Source of the DNA: Reichenbachiella versicolor
Lineage (GTDB): Bacteria > Bacteroidota > Bacteroidia > Cytophagales > Cyclobacteriaceae
DNA: 64,000 nucleotides
Reading direction: 5' to 3'
NCBI RefSeq assembly: GCF_003171675.1
Contig: NZ_QFZQ01000002.1
Span: 186,001-250,000 of the forward strand
The position numbers and the translations under genes are program-made. Below, in pieces: positions 27,809 to 36,440 of this stretch; positions within the stretch are counted from its first letter, which is position 1; each line of letters opens with the position of its first letter. The notes under the pieces are model-generated. The model was not told the origin of the DNA. It ran no database searches and saw nothing but the letters and a program-made list of their open reading frames with translations.

Positions 27809-28489
27809 ATGACTCCAGATATAGAGAAAAATTTAGCATCCATCCTATCTTCCATACCGGAAAACGTTCAGTTAGTCGCTGTAAGTAAGACTAAACCAAA
27901 CGAAGTTCTTAAAAAAGCGTATGATGCTGGTCAGCGAATATTTGGAGAAAATAAAGTTCAAGAACTAGTATCGAAACATGAGTCCCTTCCAAAAGATATT
28001 GAATGGCACTATATCGGCCATTTGCAACGCAATAAGGTTAAATATATAGCCCCTTTTGTTTCACTAATTCATGCAGTAGACTCTGATCGACTACTTAAAG
28101 AAATCAATAAAGAAGGTAAAAAAAACGATCGTGTTATTGATTGTCTTATTCAAGTCCATATTGCTCAAGAGGAAACTAAGTTTGGATTGACAACTGAAGA
28201 ATTGTCAACGATATTTGACATTGAAATACTTAATACATTAAGCAATGTACGCATTGTTGGTCTGATGGGCATGGCGACTAACACCTCTGATAAAGATCAG
28301 GTTGCAAAAGAGTTTTCTAGCTTAAAGGCTATATACGATCAGTATCAAAATAGCTTATCTCATTCACAATTAGACCTAAAAACCCTATCTATGGGCATGA
28401 GTGGTGATTATCAAATAGCCATTAAGAATGGTAGTAATATGATAAGAGTGGGGAGTTCTATTTTTGGAGCTAGGAACTATAAAGTATAG
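27809..28489 (+). CDS. YggS-family PLP homeostasis protein
   Basis: A 226-residue member of the YggS/PROSC (PLPBP) family. Key motifs: LVAVSKTKP with PLP-binding K27, IFGENKVQEL, WHYIGHLQRNKVKYI, then VGLMGMATN, LSMGMSGDYQIAIKNGSNMIRVGSSIFG. The protein binds pyridoxal phosphate without catalysing a reaction and keeps free PLP in balance. It lies 88 bp after uvrB and may be on its own promoter or read through from that operon. Length is typical (about 225). Confidence 0.95.
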   Translation: MTPDIEKNLASILSSIPENVQLVAVSKTKPNEVLKKAYDAGQRIFGENKVQELVSKHESLPKDIEWHYIGHLQRNKVKYIAPFVSLIHAVDSDRLLKEINKEGKKNDRVIDCLIQVHIAQEETKFGLTTEELSTIFDIEILNTLSNVRIVGLMGMATNTSDKDQVAKEFSSLKAIYDQYQNSLSHSQLDLKTLSMGMSGDYQIAIKNGSNMIRVGSSIFGARNYKV

Positions 28490-28587
28490 TCAGTTTACTT
28501 TACGATAACGACATACCTGCCAAATAGCATATTCATACTAATTCTATTTTTTATTATATTTCATTGATAATCAAATAGAAGAAACGT

Positions 28588-29304
28588 ATGGATCAATTAA
28601 ATGCTAACTGGTTGACTGAACACCTAATTGATTTTGAATATAAGAAATACACACTTCTTGCATACTTAAAGAATGTCAAAGAAAAGTTTCATCATCATCT
28701 TTTATATCCCCAACTGGGAGAACTTATCTTCCATTTTAATAACCTCAAGAAACTTAAGGAAAACAAGAGCCTCATTTTCGATAGCTTCCCCAAGCTAGCT
28801 ACTGGTATTGACCTTAAAAACTTAAATATCAACTATAAAAAACTAGTTGATGATGATGAAATTATGAAAGAAATTTCGGACATTATAGAATACGCCCTTC
28901 CGAACTTTGATCAGACTATCAACTACGGTAAAGAACTGTATGATTTCGTAGAAGAAAACTTGACAATAGACGAAGTCGGTCTGATGCCATTGTATAAACG
29001 GGAGGGCTATATTCTTTTGACTGAAGAAGACATCTCTGAAATGCAAATTTATAGATTCAAAGTGTCAATGATTGAGCATGAACATGAAACCTTTAGTATG
29101 GTTAATACGTCTTACTTGACAACTGAAATCAGATCTATAAGTAACACAGTGAGTAATGTTAAACTGAAATTAATTCAACAAATATCAGAACTTCCTAATC
29201 CTGCAACCTATCTATTTACAAGTAAATGGAAGTTTCCAGTAAATGAAACTATACTTCCTATCGCCAAAAGATGGCTTATACGTGAAGTAAATAATGCTGC
29301 TTAA
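28588..29304 (+). CDS. Conserved hypothetical protein
   Basis: A 238-residue soluble protein with no signal peptide or membrane segment, rich in K, E and I. It starts MDQLNANWLTEHLIDFEYKK, and the middle is predicted helical with a later beta-rich part (GLMPLYKREGYILLTEEDI, EMQIYRFKV). I do not recognise a family. Similar proteins of about 240 residues starting with this W-LTE-DFEYK pattern are, as I recall, conserved in Bacteroidota. It lies about 100 bp after the yggS-like gene and ends tail to tail with the hydrolase gene. Confidence 0.75.
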   Translation: MDQLNANWLTEHLIDFEYKKYTLLAYLKNVKEKFHHHLLYPQLGELIFHFNNLKKLKENKSLIFDSFPKLATGIDLKNLNINYKKLVDDDEIMKEISDIIEYALPNFDQTINYGKELYDFVEENLTIDEVGLMPLYKREGYILLTEEDISEMQIYRFKVSMIEHEHETFSMVNTSYLTTEIRSISNTVSNVKLKLIQQISELPNPATYLFTSKWKFPVNETILPIAKRWLIREVNNAA

Positions 29305-29318
29305 ATCAGAATGTAAAC

Positions 29319-29370
29319 AACCCCACCTTCATTTCATGCTGTGTTCAGGAATGATACAAACGATGGGGTT
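29319..29370. terminator. Weak terminator-like inverted repeat between convergent genes
   Basis: AACCCCA (29319-29325) can pair with TGGGGTT (29364-29370), followed on the plus strand by TTAAAAATTA. The loop is long (38 nt) with minor internal pairing, so it is only a candidate two-way terminator. Confidence 0.3.
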
Positions 29371-29376
29371 TAAAAA

Positions 29377-29988
29377 TTAGAGTACTCTAGTTTCTAACTC
29401 TACTTTGCCTTCTATTTTCCCAATTAAATGGTCACCGGATTTCAAAGTAGAAACACCATGCGCTGGTGTACCAGTAAGTATCACGTCTCCAGGCTCAAGT
29501 GTCATAAATGAAGAAACATACTCGATCACCTCAGCCAAAGTAAATATCATTAATGAAGTATTTCCGTTTTGCTTTTCCTCTCCATTGATTTCAAGAGAAA
29601 AGTTAATATTCATTACATCTTCAAAATTTGATACTGGTATAAACTCTCCCATCGGTGTAGCACCATCGAAACCTTTAGCCAACGCCCAAGGCCCTTTTTT
29701 TTCTCTACTTGCAGAAAGTACATCTTTAGCCGTTAAGTCATTGGCAAGGGCCAAAGCATCGATATATTTAAAAGCCTCAGAAGCGTTTACATCCTTGCAT
29801 TTTTCTCCAATCCTAAATGCGATTTCTATTTCGTACCACACTTCATCCGAAATTGAAGGTAATTTTAGGCCTTCATTAGTCTTAAGAAGTGTAGATTCTG
29901 GTTTAGTAAAAATGATGGGGGTTCCTTTGTCTGTTGGTTTATCAGCTAAGTCGTTAACATAGTTCTTACCTATTCCTACTATTTTCAT
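29377..29988 (-). CDS. Fumarylacetoacetate hydrolase family protein (acylpyruvase type)
   Basis: A 203-residue protein with the FAH C-terminal fold: MKIVGIGKNYVNDLAD, the metal-binding WYEIEIAFRIG (Glu-x-Glu), ALANDLTAKDV (metal Asp), KGPWALAKGFDGATPMGEF, and LEPGDVILTGTPAHGV at the end. Short single-domain members of this size act as acylpyruvate hydrolases or oxaloacetate decarboxylases; the exact substrate is not visible. It appears to be transcribed alone. Confidence 0.92.
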   Translation of the reverse strand: MKIVGIGKNYVNDLADKPTDKGTPIIFTKPESTLLKTNEGLKLPSISDEVWYEIEIAFRIGEKCKDVNASEAFKYIDALALANDLTAKDVLSASREKKGPWALAKGFDGATPMGEFIPVSNFEDVMNINFSLEINGEEKQNGNTSLMIFTLAEVIEYVSSFMTLEPGDVILTGTPAHGVSTLKSGDHLIGKIEGKVELETRVL

Positions 29989-30069
29989 TTGTTATAATTT
30001 GTTTAGTAATACCACGTGAAAATTTCAAGCAATTTATAGTAACAACAGTAAAAATGTAGCTGACTAATA

Positions 30070-30444
30070 TCAATGGTTGTACTTCACTATATCTGTAGCA
30101 ATATCCATTGCCTCTTCAAAAGACTCTACTTCTATTGCATTATAACCGATTGAATCACTATTTAAAACCATTTGTCTTTTAGAAACGGGATTACCAACTA
30201 CTCTTACTATTTGTCCCATGCCTGCATTAAATAGTAACAGTTGTATTTTTCGAATTTGATTGGCAATGTTTTGTGTGGTTTGTAACATCTTAGAAATGTC
30301 ATTGATGACTGTAAAACCTTTTTTTAGAAGTTTGATTTCCTCTTTAATAGCCCTACGCCCATTTTTAATTTGCCATTCAGTTAATTCTCCTTCCACACGT
30401 ATGATGAGAAGGTTTTGAGGAGAGTTAGATTCTATGTTATACAT
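30070..30444 (-). CDS. STAS-like small protein
   Basis: 124 residues from the ATG at 30444 (MYNIESNSPQNLLIIRVEGE); an upstream TTG at 30498 would add 18 residues but is less likely. The pattern NLLIIRVEGELTEWQIKNG, then GFTVINDISKM, and AGMGQIVRVVG suggests a STAS or SpoIIAA-like alpha/beta fold. A conserved regulatory serine or threonine is not obvious. Its role is unknown. It lies between a hydrolase and a channel gene on the same strand with gaps of about 80-100 bp. Confidence 0.6.
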   Translation of the reverse strand: MYNIESNSPQNLLIIRVEGELTEWQIKNGRRAIKEEIKLLKKGFTVINDISKMLQTTQNIANQIRKIQLLLFNAGMGQIVRVVGNPVSKRQMVLNSDSIGYNAIEVESFEEAMDIATDIVKYNH

Positions 30445-30545
30445 GAAATTTTGGGAATTTAAGTTTGCAAACTTAGACTTTACACACTCATAACTCAATC
30501 ATGTTTTCTTGGAAATTTACAATAGGAAATATTCCTATTCATATT

Positions 30546-31043
30546 TTAATCGAACCTTACAGTACTCTTTGATAGAATCACATTATTTGGTATTACTACT
30601 ACTTCTTCCTTGAGAGTAGTAATAATTATAGTAAAAAGTGTCATATCATTGATGGTCCCCTCTAACGTCTGATCACCATCCAGAATCTTTATTCTATCTC
30701 CAATTTTATAAGGAAAATAGAAAAATAAAATAACAGCAGCGGTTATATTACTAAGAATCGACCATGACGCAAACAACCCAATCCCTGCTATTGTAAAAAA
30801 TGAAGTGATATATAATGACAGGCCTTCAAGAGAAATATTCCATATCACTCCAGTAGAAACCAGTACAAGTATCAATACGAATACAATAAACACCTTGCTG
30901 ACGTGCATTATTCGTAAATGAGCGAGATTCTGACGTTTCCCAAAAGCTTTAACTGACGAACGTATCGCATATCTGATAACAAAATAAACCAACCAAACAG
31001 CAGTTGTCAGAATTATATTTTTATAGTATTCTTCCAAAATCAT
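30546..31043 (-). CDS. Short MscS-type mechanosensitive channel protein
   Basis: A 165-residue membrane protein: three hydrophobic segments, the last being the MscS pore helix region (IGLFASWSILSNITAAVILFF), followed by the beta-domain entry YFPYKIGDRIKILDG and VVIPNNVILSKS. Typical MscS proteins continue for a further 100 residues with an alpha/beta domain, and this one ends after the beta domain. The frame closes cleanly, so it looks like a natural short form and not a damaged gene. Confidence 0.85.
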   Translation of the reverse strand: MILEEYYKNIILTTAVWLVYFVIRYAIRSSVKAFGKRQNLAHLRIMHVSKVFIVFVLILVLVSTGVIWNISLEGLSLYITSFFTIAGIGLFASWSILSNITAAVILFFYFPYKIGDRIKILDGDQTLEGTINDMTLFTIIITTLKEEVVVIPNNVILSKSTVRFD

Positions 31044-31111
31044 ATGTAAGGCAAGTTAAATCAATTATCTATTCTGAGTATTAGTATTCTTTAGGTATCG
31101 ATACATTAGAC

Positions 31112-31182
31112 TACGTACAAATAAAAAATAAAATACGTATTAATACTTATATCTACGTAGTCATGTCTATATTTGCTACGTA
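31112..31182 (+). promoter_or_regulatory. Four phased TACGTA palindromes and -7 box upstream of the nitrate reductase gene
   Basis: TACGTA occurs at 31112-31117, 31134-31139, 31154-31159 and 31177-31182, spaced 22, 20 and 23 bp apart, i.e. about two helical turns each. The second is extended to ATACGTAT and the third to CTACGTAG. A perfect -7 box, TATATTTG, is at 31168-31175, but no -33 element is found at the right distance, so an activator is likely. The last palindrome falls at the expected transcription start. A separate GTATCGATAC palindrome lies at 31095-31104. Confidence 0.55.
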
Positions 31183-31205
31183 AGTGAAGCCTTAACATAT
31201 AGCGT

Positions 31206-34200
31206 ATGGAGTCGAATGCCAAAAATTTATCAGTAAATAACAAACATCAAACTACCTGCTCATATTGTGGCGTAGGCTGTGGAATAGAAATTACTGTTAA
31301 TAAAAAGGGCAAAATTGAGCTTGATAGCATCGATGGACACCCTGTGAGCAAAGGCATGCTTTGTTCTAAAGGGAGAAACTTAAACTACGTAGTTCAAGAT
31401 ACTTCAGATAGATTGCTATATCCACAAATGCGTGGAGCAAAAAATCATCCTCTTAAAAGAGTATCATGGGAGACCGCTATCAATAGAGCGGCAGCGGTAT
31501 TCAGAACTTTCATTGATCAGCATGGTCCTAACTCTGTAGGCTTCTATATTTCTGGACAATGTCTAACAGAAGAATATTACTTAATCAACAAGCTAACTAA
31601 AGGCTATATAGGTACTAACAATATTGACACTAACTCAAGGCTATGTATGAGTAGTGCAGTAATGGGATACGTTAAAACACTGGGAGAAGACAGTGTCCCA
31701 ATCGCTTATGAAGACATTGAACTAGCTGACACTTTCTTAATTGCTGGAGCCAACCCAGCGTGGGCTCACCCCATTTTGTTTCGAAGAATAGAGAAACGAA
31801 AAGAAACTCATCCAGACACCAAAATAATAGTGATTGACCCTAGAGAGACCGACTCTTGTACATTGGCGGACATCCACTTAAAACTGAGACCTGGAACTGA
31901 TATTCCTCTACTACATGCAATTGGTAGGATATTAATAGAAAACGGAAACATCGACCTTGATTTTATCAAAAATCACTCAGATGGATTCGATAGTTATAAA
32001 GAAGAAGTATTCTCAAGATCTCTTGAAGAAGTATCTAAGATTTGTGATGTTTCAGTTAATGATATCAGACGAGCTGCAGAGTATATAGGTGATGCAAAAG
32101 GTTTCCTGTCTATGTGGACTATGGGACTTAACCAATCGACACAAGGTCTTAACAATAATTTTGCCCTAATCAATCTTAATCTAATTACTGGTCATATAGG
32201 CAAACCTGGATCTGGACCTTTCTCCTTGACTGGCCAACCTAATGCCATGGGTGGTAGAGAAGTTGGTGGTATGGCTTCTCTTCTTGCCGCACATAGAGTT
32301 CAAGGTAATGCTGAACATAGGCAAGAAGTAGCGGACTTTTGGGGTGTGGACTCGGTTCCTGACAAACCTGGTTTAACGGCTACTCAAATGTTCGATGCAT
32401 TGGATAGTGGTGAGATGAAAGCTGTATGGATAGTATGCACAAACCCTTCTGTCTCTATGCCCGATGCCGAATTAGTAGACAGAGCTTTAAAGAAAGCCAA
32501 GTTTGTCATAGTGCAGGACATATCGGCAAAAGCAGATACTGTTAAATATGCTGATCTGGTACTCCCAGCTGCTGGATGGTTAGAAAAAGAAGGTACAATG
32601 ACCAACTCTGAAAGACGAGTTTCTTACCTTCCTAAAGTCATCGACGCTCCTGGAGAAGCTCTTCCTGATAATGACATAATCATTCGATTTGCTAGACAAA
32701 TGGGGTATGATGGATTCGAATTTGAATCCGCTGAAGAGGTTTATAAGGAACACTGTGAACTTACTAAAGGCACTAACATAGACATTTCAGGATTGTCGTA
32801 TGACAGATTGAAAAACGAAGGCACTATACAATGGCCGGTACCCAGCAAAGAAAGTAAGGGTACCCCTCGCCTATTTACTGACAAGAAATTTTATACCCCT
32901 AATGGTAAAGCTCAAATTTTACCTAGCGGTGCTGCTAATGAAACTGACAAGCTTTCTGAGGAATTTCCTTTGATCCTGACGACAGGGCGTATTAGAGACC
33001 AATGGCATACAATGACCCGAACTGGAAAAGTCAACAAGCTCAATAAGCACATTGATAAACCATTCTTGGAAATTCACCCTGTAGATGCTACACAAAGAAA
33101 AATATCAGACGGAGCACCTCTGGTCATAAAAAGCAGCAGAGGTGAAGTAAGAGTTAATGCCAAGGTCACAGAAAAAATTAAAGAAGGTGTAGTATTCCTT
33201 CCTATGCACTGGGGCAAAATTCTTGATAAGTCTTTTGGAAGAGCTAACAACTTAACCAACAAAACATTTGATCCTACTTCTAAACAACCAGGTTTTAAAT
33301 ATTCTGCAGTTGAGGTAGAACTATATAAGAAAAAGAAAGAGAAAATCGTAATTGTGGGAGCTGGAGCTGCTGCATACAGATTTATAAATACATACAGGGA
33401 ATTGAATCAGGAAGATGAAATTCATGTTTTCTCTAAAGAAGAATTTCCATTTTACAATAGAGTACTCCTTCCAGAGTATGTTAATGAACACAAGGAATGG
33501 GAAGATCTATTAAAATTCAAATATGGAGAGTTCGAGGAACTAAATGTCCACCTTCACACCTCTACCAGTGTTGACGAACTGGATAGAGAAAAAAAGACTG
33601 TAACGGACAGTAACGGCAAAACTCATTCATATGATAAACTTCTTCTTGCTACTGGATCTCGTGCATTTGTACCAAACAATGTACCAATGGGACAGCCAGG
33701 CTTGTTTACTATGAGAGATAGAACAAGTGCTGATGGCTTGAAGCAATATCTGAACAATCAAGGGCACGTTCTCATAGTTGGGGGCGGTCTCTTAGGGCTA
33801 GAGCTTGCGTCTGCTTTAAGAGAAATTAATATAGAAGTATCCATCGTTCAGCTGTCTACCCGTCTTATGGAGAGACAGCTGGATACGATGGCTAGCTCAC
33901 TCCTTCGTCAGCTGATGGAGGAAATGGGAGTTAATGTTTATACCAATGATGAAGTCTACAGTATTCGTACTGATAAGGACAACAAAAAAGTAAGTGCTGA
34001 CTTAAAGAGTGGTAAGACATTGGATTGCAATGCAGTCGTATTTGCTATAGGTACTAGACCGAACGATCAACTTGCCAGACAGGCAAACTTGAAATGTGGA
34101 AGAGGCATCATTGTAAATGATTATTTACAGACCAGCGATGAATCAATATATGCTATGGGTGAAATCGCTGAACATAAACAAAAAATCAATGGCACTACTG

Positions 34201-34751
34201 CAGGAGCCGAGGAGCAAGCTGATATTGCTGCAAGACATGTCGCAGGTGATATGACTACCCTTTATGGTGGAACCATTCCTATGAACATTCTAAAGTTTCC
34301 GACTCTTGACCTCTGTTCTATAGGATTGGCAGATGCTCCTACTTCGATGACTGACTATGATGAAATTATTTTTATAGATAAAGCCCATAAGTATTACAAG
34401 AAATGTATCATACACAATGATCGACTTATAGGTGCGATCTTAATGGGAGATAAATCCGAGTTCGCTGAATTCAAGGAACTAATAGAGAATGAAGTCGAAC
34501 TCTCCGAAAAAAGAATGCAGCTGCTTAGATCAGGTGAAAAAGGAGAACCCTTAGTAGGCACTTTAGTTTGCTCATGTAACAATGTCGGCACTGGCAATAT
34601 TGAAAAAGCACTAACTGAAGGTTGTAGTACACTGGCTGAGACTTGTCAAAAAACTGGTGCTGGTCTAGGCTGTGGTAGCTGTAAAGGAGAAATCTCTCAA
34701 ATGCTTAAAGCTCATTTAACCAAAACTCAAGAAGCAGAAGTAGCTGTATAA
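31206..34751 (+). CDS. Fused assimilatory-type nitrate reductase (molybdopterin - FAD/NAD - BFD)
   Basis: A protein of 1181 residues without a Tat signal, hence cytoplasmic. Part 1 (about 1-700) is a NasA/NapA-type molybdopterin oxidoreductase: a 4Fe-4S site C18, C21, C25 and C53, NSRLCMSSAVMGYVKTLG, and the C-terminal TTGRIRDQWHTMTRTGKVNKL with LEIHPVDA. Part 2 (about 710-1050) is a NirB-like FAD/NAD(P)H reductase (IVIVGAGAAAYRFINTY, LLATGSRAFVP, LIVGGGLLGLELASAL). Part 3 is a BFD-type 2Fe-2S domain starting at C1122-x-C1124 (GAGLGCGSC). The layout would let one chain move electrons from NAD(P)H to molybdenum and reduce nitrate to nitrite. No transporter or siroheme nitrite reductase is in the window. 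TACGTA palindromes precede it. Confidence 0.92.
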   Translation: MESNAKNLSVNNKHQTTCSYCGVGCGIEITVNKKGKIELDSIDGHPVSKGMLCSKGRNLNYVVQDTSDRLLYPQMRGAKNHPLKRVSWETAINRAAAVFRTFIDQHGPNSVGFYISGQCLTEEYYLINKLTKGYIGTNNIDTNSRLCMSSAVMGYVKTLGEDSVPIAYEDIELADTFLIAGANPAWAHPILFRRIEKRKETHPDTKIIVIDPRETDSCTLADIHLKLRPGTDIPLLHAIGRILIENGNIDLDFIKNHSDGFDSYKEEVFSRSLEEVSKICDVSVNDIRRAAEYIGDAKGFLSMWTMGLNQSTQGLNNNFALINLNLITGHIGKPGSGPFSLTGQPNAMGGREVGGMASLLAAHRVQGNAEHRQEVADFWGVDSVPDKPGLTATQMFDALDSGEMKAVWIVCTNPSVSMPDAELVDRALKKAKFVIVQDISAKADTVKYADLVLPAAGWLEKEGTMTNSERRVSYLPKVIDAPGEALPDNDIIIRFARQMGYDGFEFESAEEVYKEHCELTKGTNIDISGLSYDRLKNEGTIQWPVPSKESKGTPRLFTDKKFYTPNGKAQILPSGAANETDKLSEEFPLILTTGRIRDQWHTMTRTGKVNKLNKHIDKPFLEIHPVDATQRKISDGAPLVIKSSRGEVRVNAKVTEKIKEGVVFLPMHWGKILDKSFGRANNLTNKTFDPTSKQPGFKYSAVEVELYKKKKEKIVIVGAGAAAYRFINTYRELNQEDEIHVFSKEEFPFYNRVLLPEYVNEHKEWEDLLKFKYGEFEELNVHLHTSTSVDELDREKKTVTDSNGKTHSYDKLLLATGSRAFVPNNVPMGQPGLFTMRDRTSADGLKQYLNNQGHVLIVGGGLLGLELASALREINIEVSIVQLSTRLMERQLDTMASSLLRQLMEEMGVNVYTNDEVYSIRTDKDNKKVSADLKSGKTLDCNAVVFAIGTRPNDQLARQANLKCGRGIIVNDYLQTSDESIYAMGEIAEHKQKINGTTAGAEEQADIAARHVAGDMTTLYGGTIPMNILKFPTLDLCSIGLADAPTSMTDYDEIIFIDKAHKYYKKCIIHNDRLIGAILMGDKSEFAEFKELIENEVELSEKRMQLLRSGEKGEPLVGTLVCSCNNVGTGNIEKALTEGCSTLAETCQKTGAGLGCGSCKGEISQMLKAHLTKTQEAEVAV

Positions 34752-34784
34752 GAGAAAAGTTATTCAACTTTGTTTTACAAACGA

Positions 34785-34920
34785 AGCTTCCCGACTCAAG
34801 GGTAGAGGGTATCTTCGATATTTTTTAAACTACTCGACCCAAGGGTCGGGGAATTAAACTCAAGGGGCTAACGCCCAGCGATTAATTCCATAATCCATAG
34901 AAAACATTATCTATGGACTA
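34785..34920 (+). promoter_or_regulatory. Multi-hairpin spacer between the nitrate reductase and rubredoxin genes
   Basis: The 182-bp gap holds several inverted repeats: CGACCC-AA-GGGTCG (34835-34848), GGGC-TAAC-GCCC (34865-34876), and a longer hairpin TAATCCATAG / CTATGGACTA (34891-34900 with 34911-34920, one mismatch), which ends 13 bp before the rubredoxin ATG. The first two resemble dispersed REP-like sequences; the last could control translation of the downstream gene. Confidence 0.4.
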
Positions 34921-34933
34921 TTGACTAATAAAT

Positions 34934-36355
34934 ATGAAAAAACAGGATTTAGTAAGGGTATTTGTGAAAGGAGGAATCCTTTCTCCAGGAGACTTTAAGA
35001 AGATCATGCTTACTGCCAAAGAACTAGGCACGGACTATGTACACTTCGGTTCTCGTCAAGACATATTATTCCCTGTAAAAGAAAAGAATAAAGAAGTTCT
35101 CGATACCACTTTTGAATCCATCAATACTGAATACGAGGTCAACGAGTTTACTCACCAAAACATCGTGAGTAGCTATGTAGCCTTGGACGTAATGCCTAAT
35201 CGAAAATGGCTAGTACCTCATGTTTATCATTACATCATCGACAGCTTCGAATTCAAGCCTAAGTATAGAATCAACCTAGTAGATCCGATGCAGAGTATGG
35301 TTCCTCTGTTTACTGGTAATATCAATTTCATAGCATCAAAAACGGATAACTTCTGGTACTTGTATATCAGGTTCAAATCCATGGATAACAGGTCTGTTCC
35401 ATATCCTAAATTGATATATGGATATGACTTAGCAAAAGTGGCTACAGCGGTTTGTTCGTTGGACATGGAGTCTGGACTATTTGATGAAAAAGATGTGTTC
35501 AAATTGGTAGACACGCTAGACATCAATACTGTAAATCCTGAGGAAGAACTAAAGTTCCCAAGTGCTAACTTTCCATACTATGAAGGTCTAAATAGAGAGC
35601 CTGGAGGAAACTACTGGCTTGGGCTATACTGGCGTAACAATAAATTCAATATCAATTTCCTAGTGCATCTATGTGATCGATGTATGGAAACCAATGTCGG
35701 AAAGATTAGTTTGACTCCTTGGAAGTCATTTGTTGTAAAAGGTATCGATCCTAATCACTTGATTGGCTGGGAAAAGCTGATGGGGCGATTTGGTATGAAC
35801 CTAAGACACTCTTCACTAGAGTTAAACTGGCATTTACCCGTATTACATGAAAAAGCTCTTGACTTAAAGAATTACTTAGTGAGGGCTCTAGATCAGCAAG
35901 ATATTAGTACTTCTGGATTGACATTTACTATTAAACCTGATGATGATATCTACTTATTTACATCAGTGGTAATAGAAATGAACCCTAGTAAAAACGACTT
36001 GACTACTTACAATATCTTGTATTCAAAGAACTTCAACCCTAATGAAAGTGAGTATTTTACCTATGTGAAAAACGCTACAAAAGAGGTTCTTCCAGCACTA
36101 TTAATTGAGCTAAGTCAAATGTATTACGAGCAATTGGATGAAACTCCCGTAGCCCCTAAGAAAAAACAAAAAATCGAATCTCAGGTAGTATCTGAAGTAC
36201 ATCAATGTAGCAATTGCCTATCAGAATACGATGAAGAATATGGAGATGATTTAGCTGGTATTGCTCCTGGTATTTCTTTTAAGGATTTGCCTGAAGACTA
36301 TGCATGTCCTACATGTGGCTCACCCAAAGCAAGCTATAAACTTATCAAAGTGTAG
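34934..36355 (+). CDS. Sulfite/nitrite reductase-like protein with C-terminal rubredoxin domain
   Basis: A 473-residue protein. Residues 1-400 look like a degenerate ferredoxin-nitrite/sulfite reductase: two ferredoxin-like half domains (DLVRVFVKGGILSPGDFKKI, TAKELGTDYVHFGSRQDILFP; ISLTPWKSFVVKGI in the second half), but the cysteine pairs that hold the 4Fe-4S-siroheme are missing. The last 55 residues are a complete rubredoxin: CSNC ... YACPTCGSPKASY with the four Fe-binding cysteines and DLAGIAPGISFKDLP between them. It follows the nitrate reductase gene by 182 bp. A one-iron electron carrier on a dead reductase scaffold may serve electron supply for nitrate or nitrite reduction. The N-terminal family call is by pattern. 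Confidence 0.75.
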   Translation: MKKQDLVRVFVKGGILSPGDFKKIMLTAKELGTDYVHFGSRQDILFPVKEKNKEVLDTTFESINTEYEVNEFTHQNIVSSYVALDVMPNRKWLVPHVYHYIIDSFEFKPKYRINLVDPMQSMVPLFTGNINFIASKTDNFWYLYIRFKSMDNRSVPYPKLIYGYDLAKVATAVCSLDMESGLFDEKDVFKLVDTLDINTVNPEEELKFPSANFPYYEGLNREPGGNYWLGLYWRNNKFNINFLVHLCDRCMETNVGKISLTPWKSFVVKGIDPNHLIGWEKLMGRFGMNLRHSSLELNWHLPVLHEKALDLKNYLVRALDQQDISTSGLTFTIKPDDDIYLFTSVVIEMNPSKNDLTTYNILYSKNFNPNESEYFTYVKNATKEVLPALLIELSQMYYEQLDETPVAPKKKQKIESQVVSEVHQCSNCLSEYDEEYGDDLAGIAPGISFKDLPEDYACPTCGSPKASYKLIKV

Positions 36356-36409
36356 ATGAAACTTTTTTGTATTAAAGAAGCTTAGTTTAATCAACTGACT
36401 GTTATATGG

Positions 36410-36434
36410 GCCAAGAAGTTATTCTTGGCTTTTT
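36410..36434 (+). terminator. Rho-independent terminator of the nitrate locus
   Basis: GCCAAGAA-GTTA-TTCTTGGC (36410-36429) followed by TTTTT (36430-36434): an eight-pair stem with a four-base loop and a U-tract, 55 bp after the rubredoxin stop. Confidence 0.85.
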
Positions 36435-36440
36435 AATTAC

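Noticed and set aside
29405-29962. 185-codon plus-strand ORF opposite the fumarylacetoacetase-family gene
   Set aside because: It is the antisense frame of a gene with clear catalytic motifs.
30546-31043. Short MscS gene as a truncated pseudogene
   Set aside because: The frame closes cleanly after the beta domain, and no remaining MscS sequence is seen in other frames downstream.
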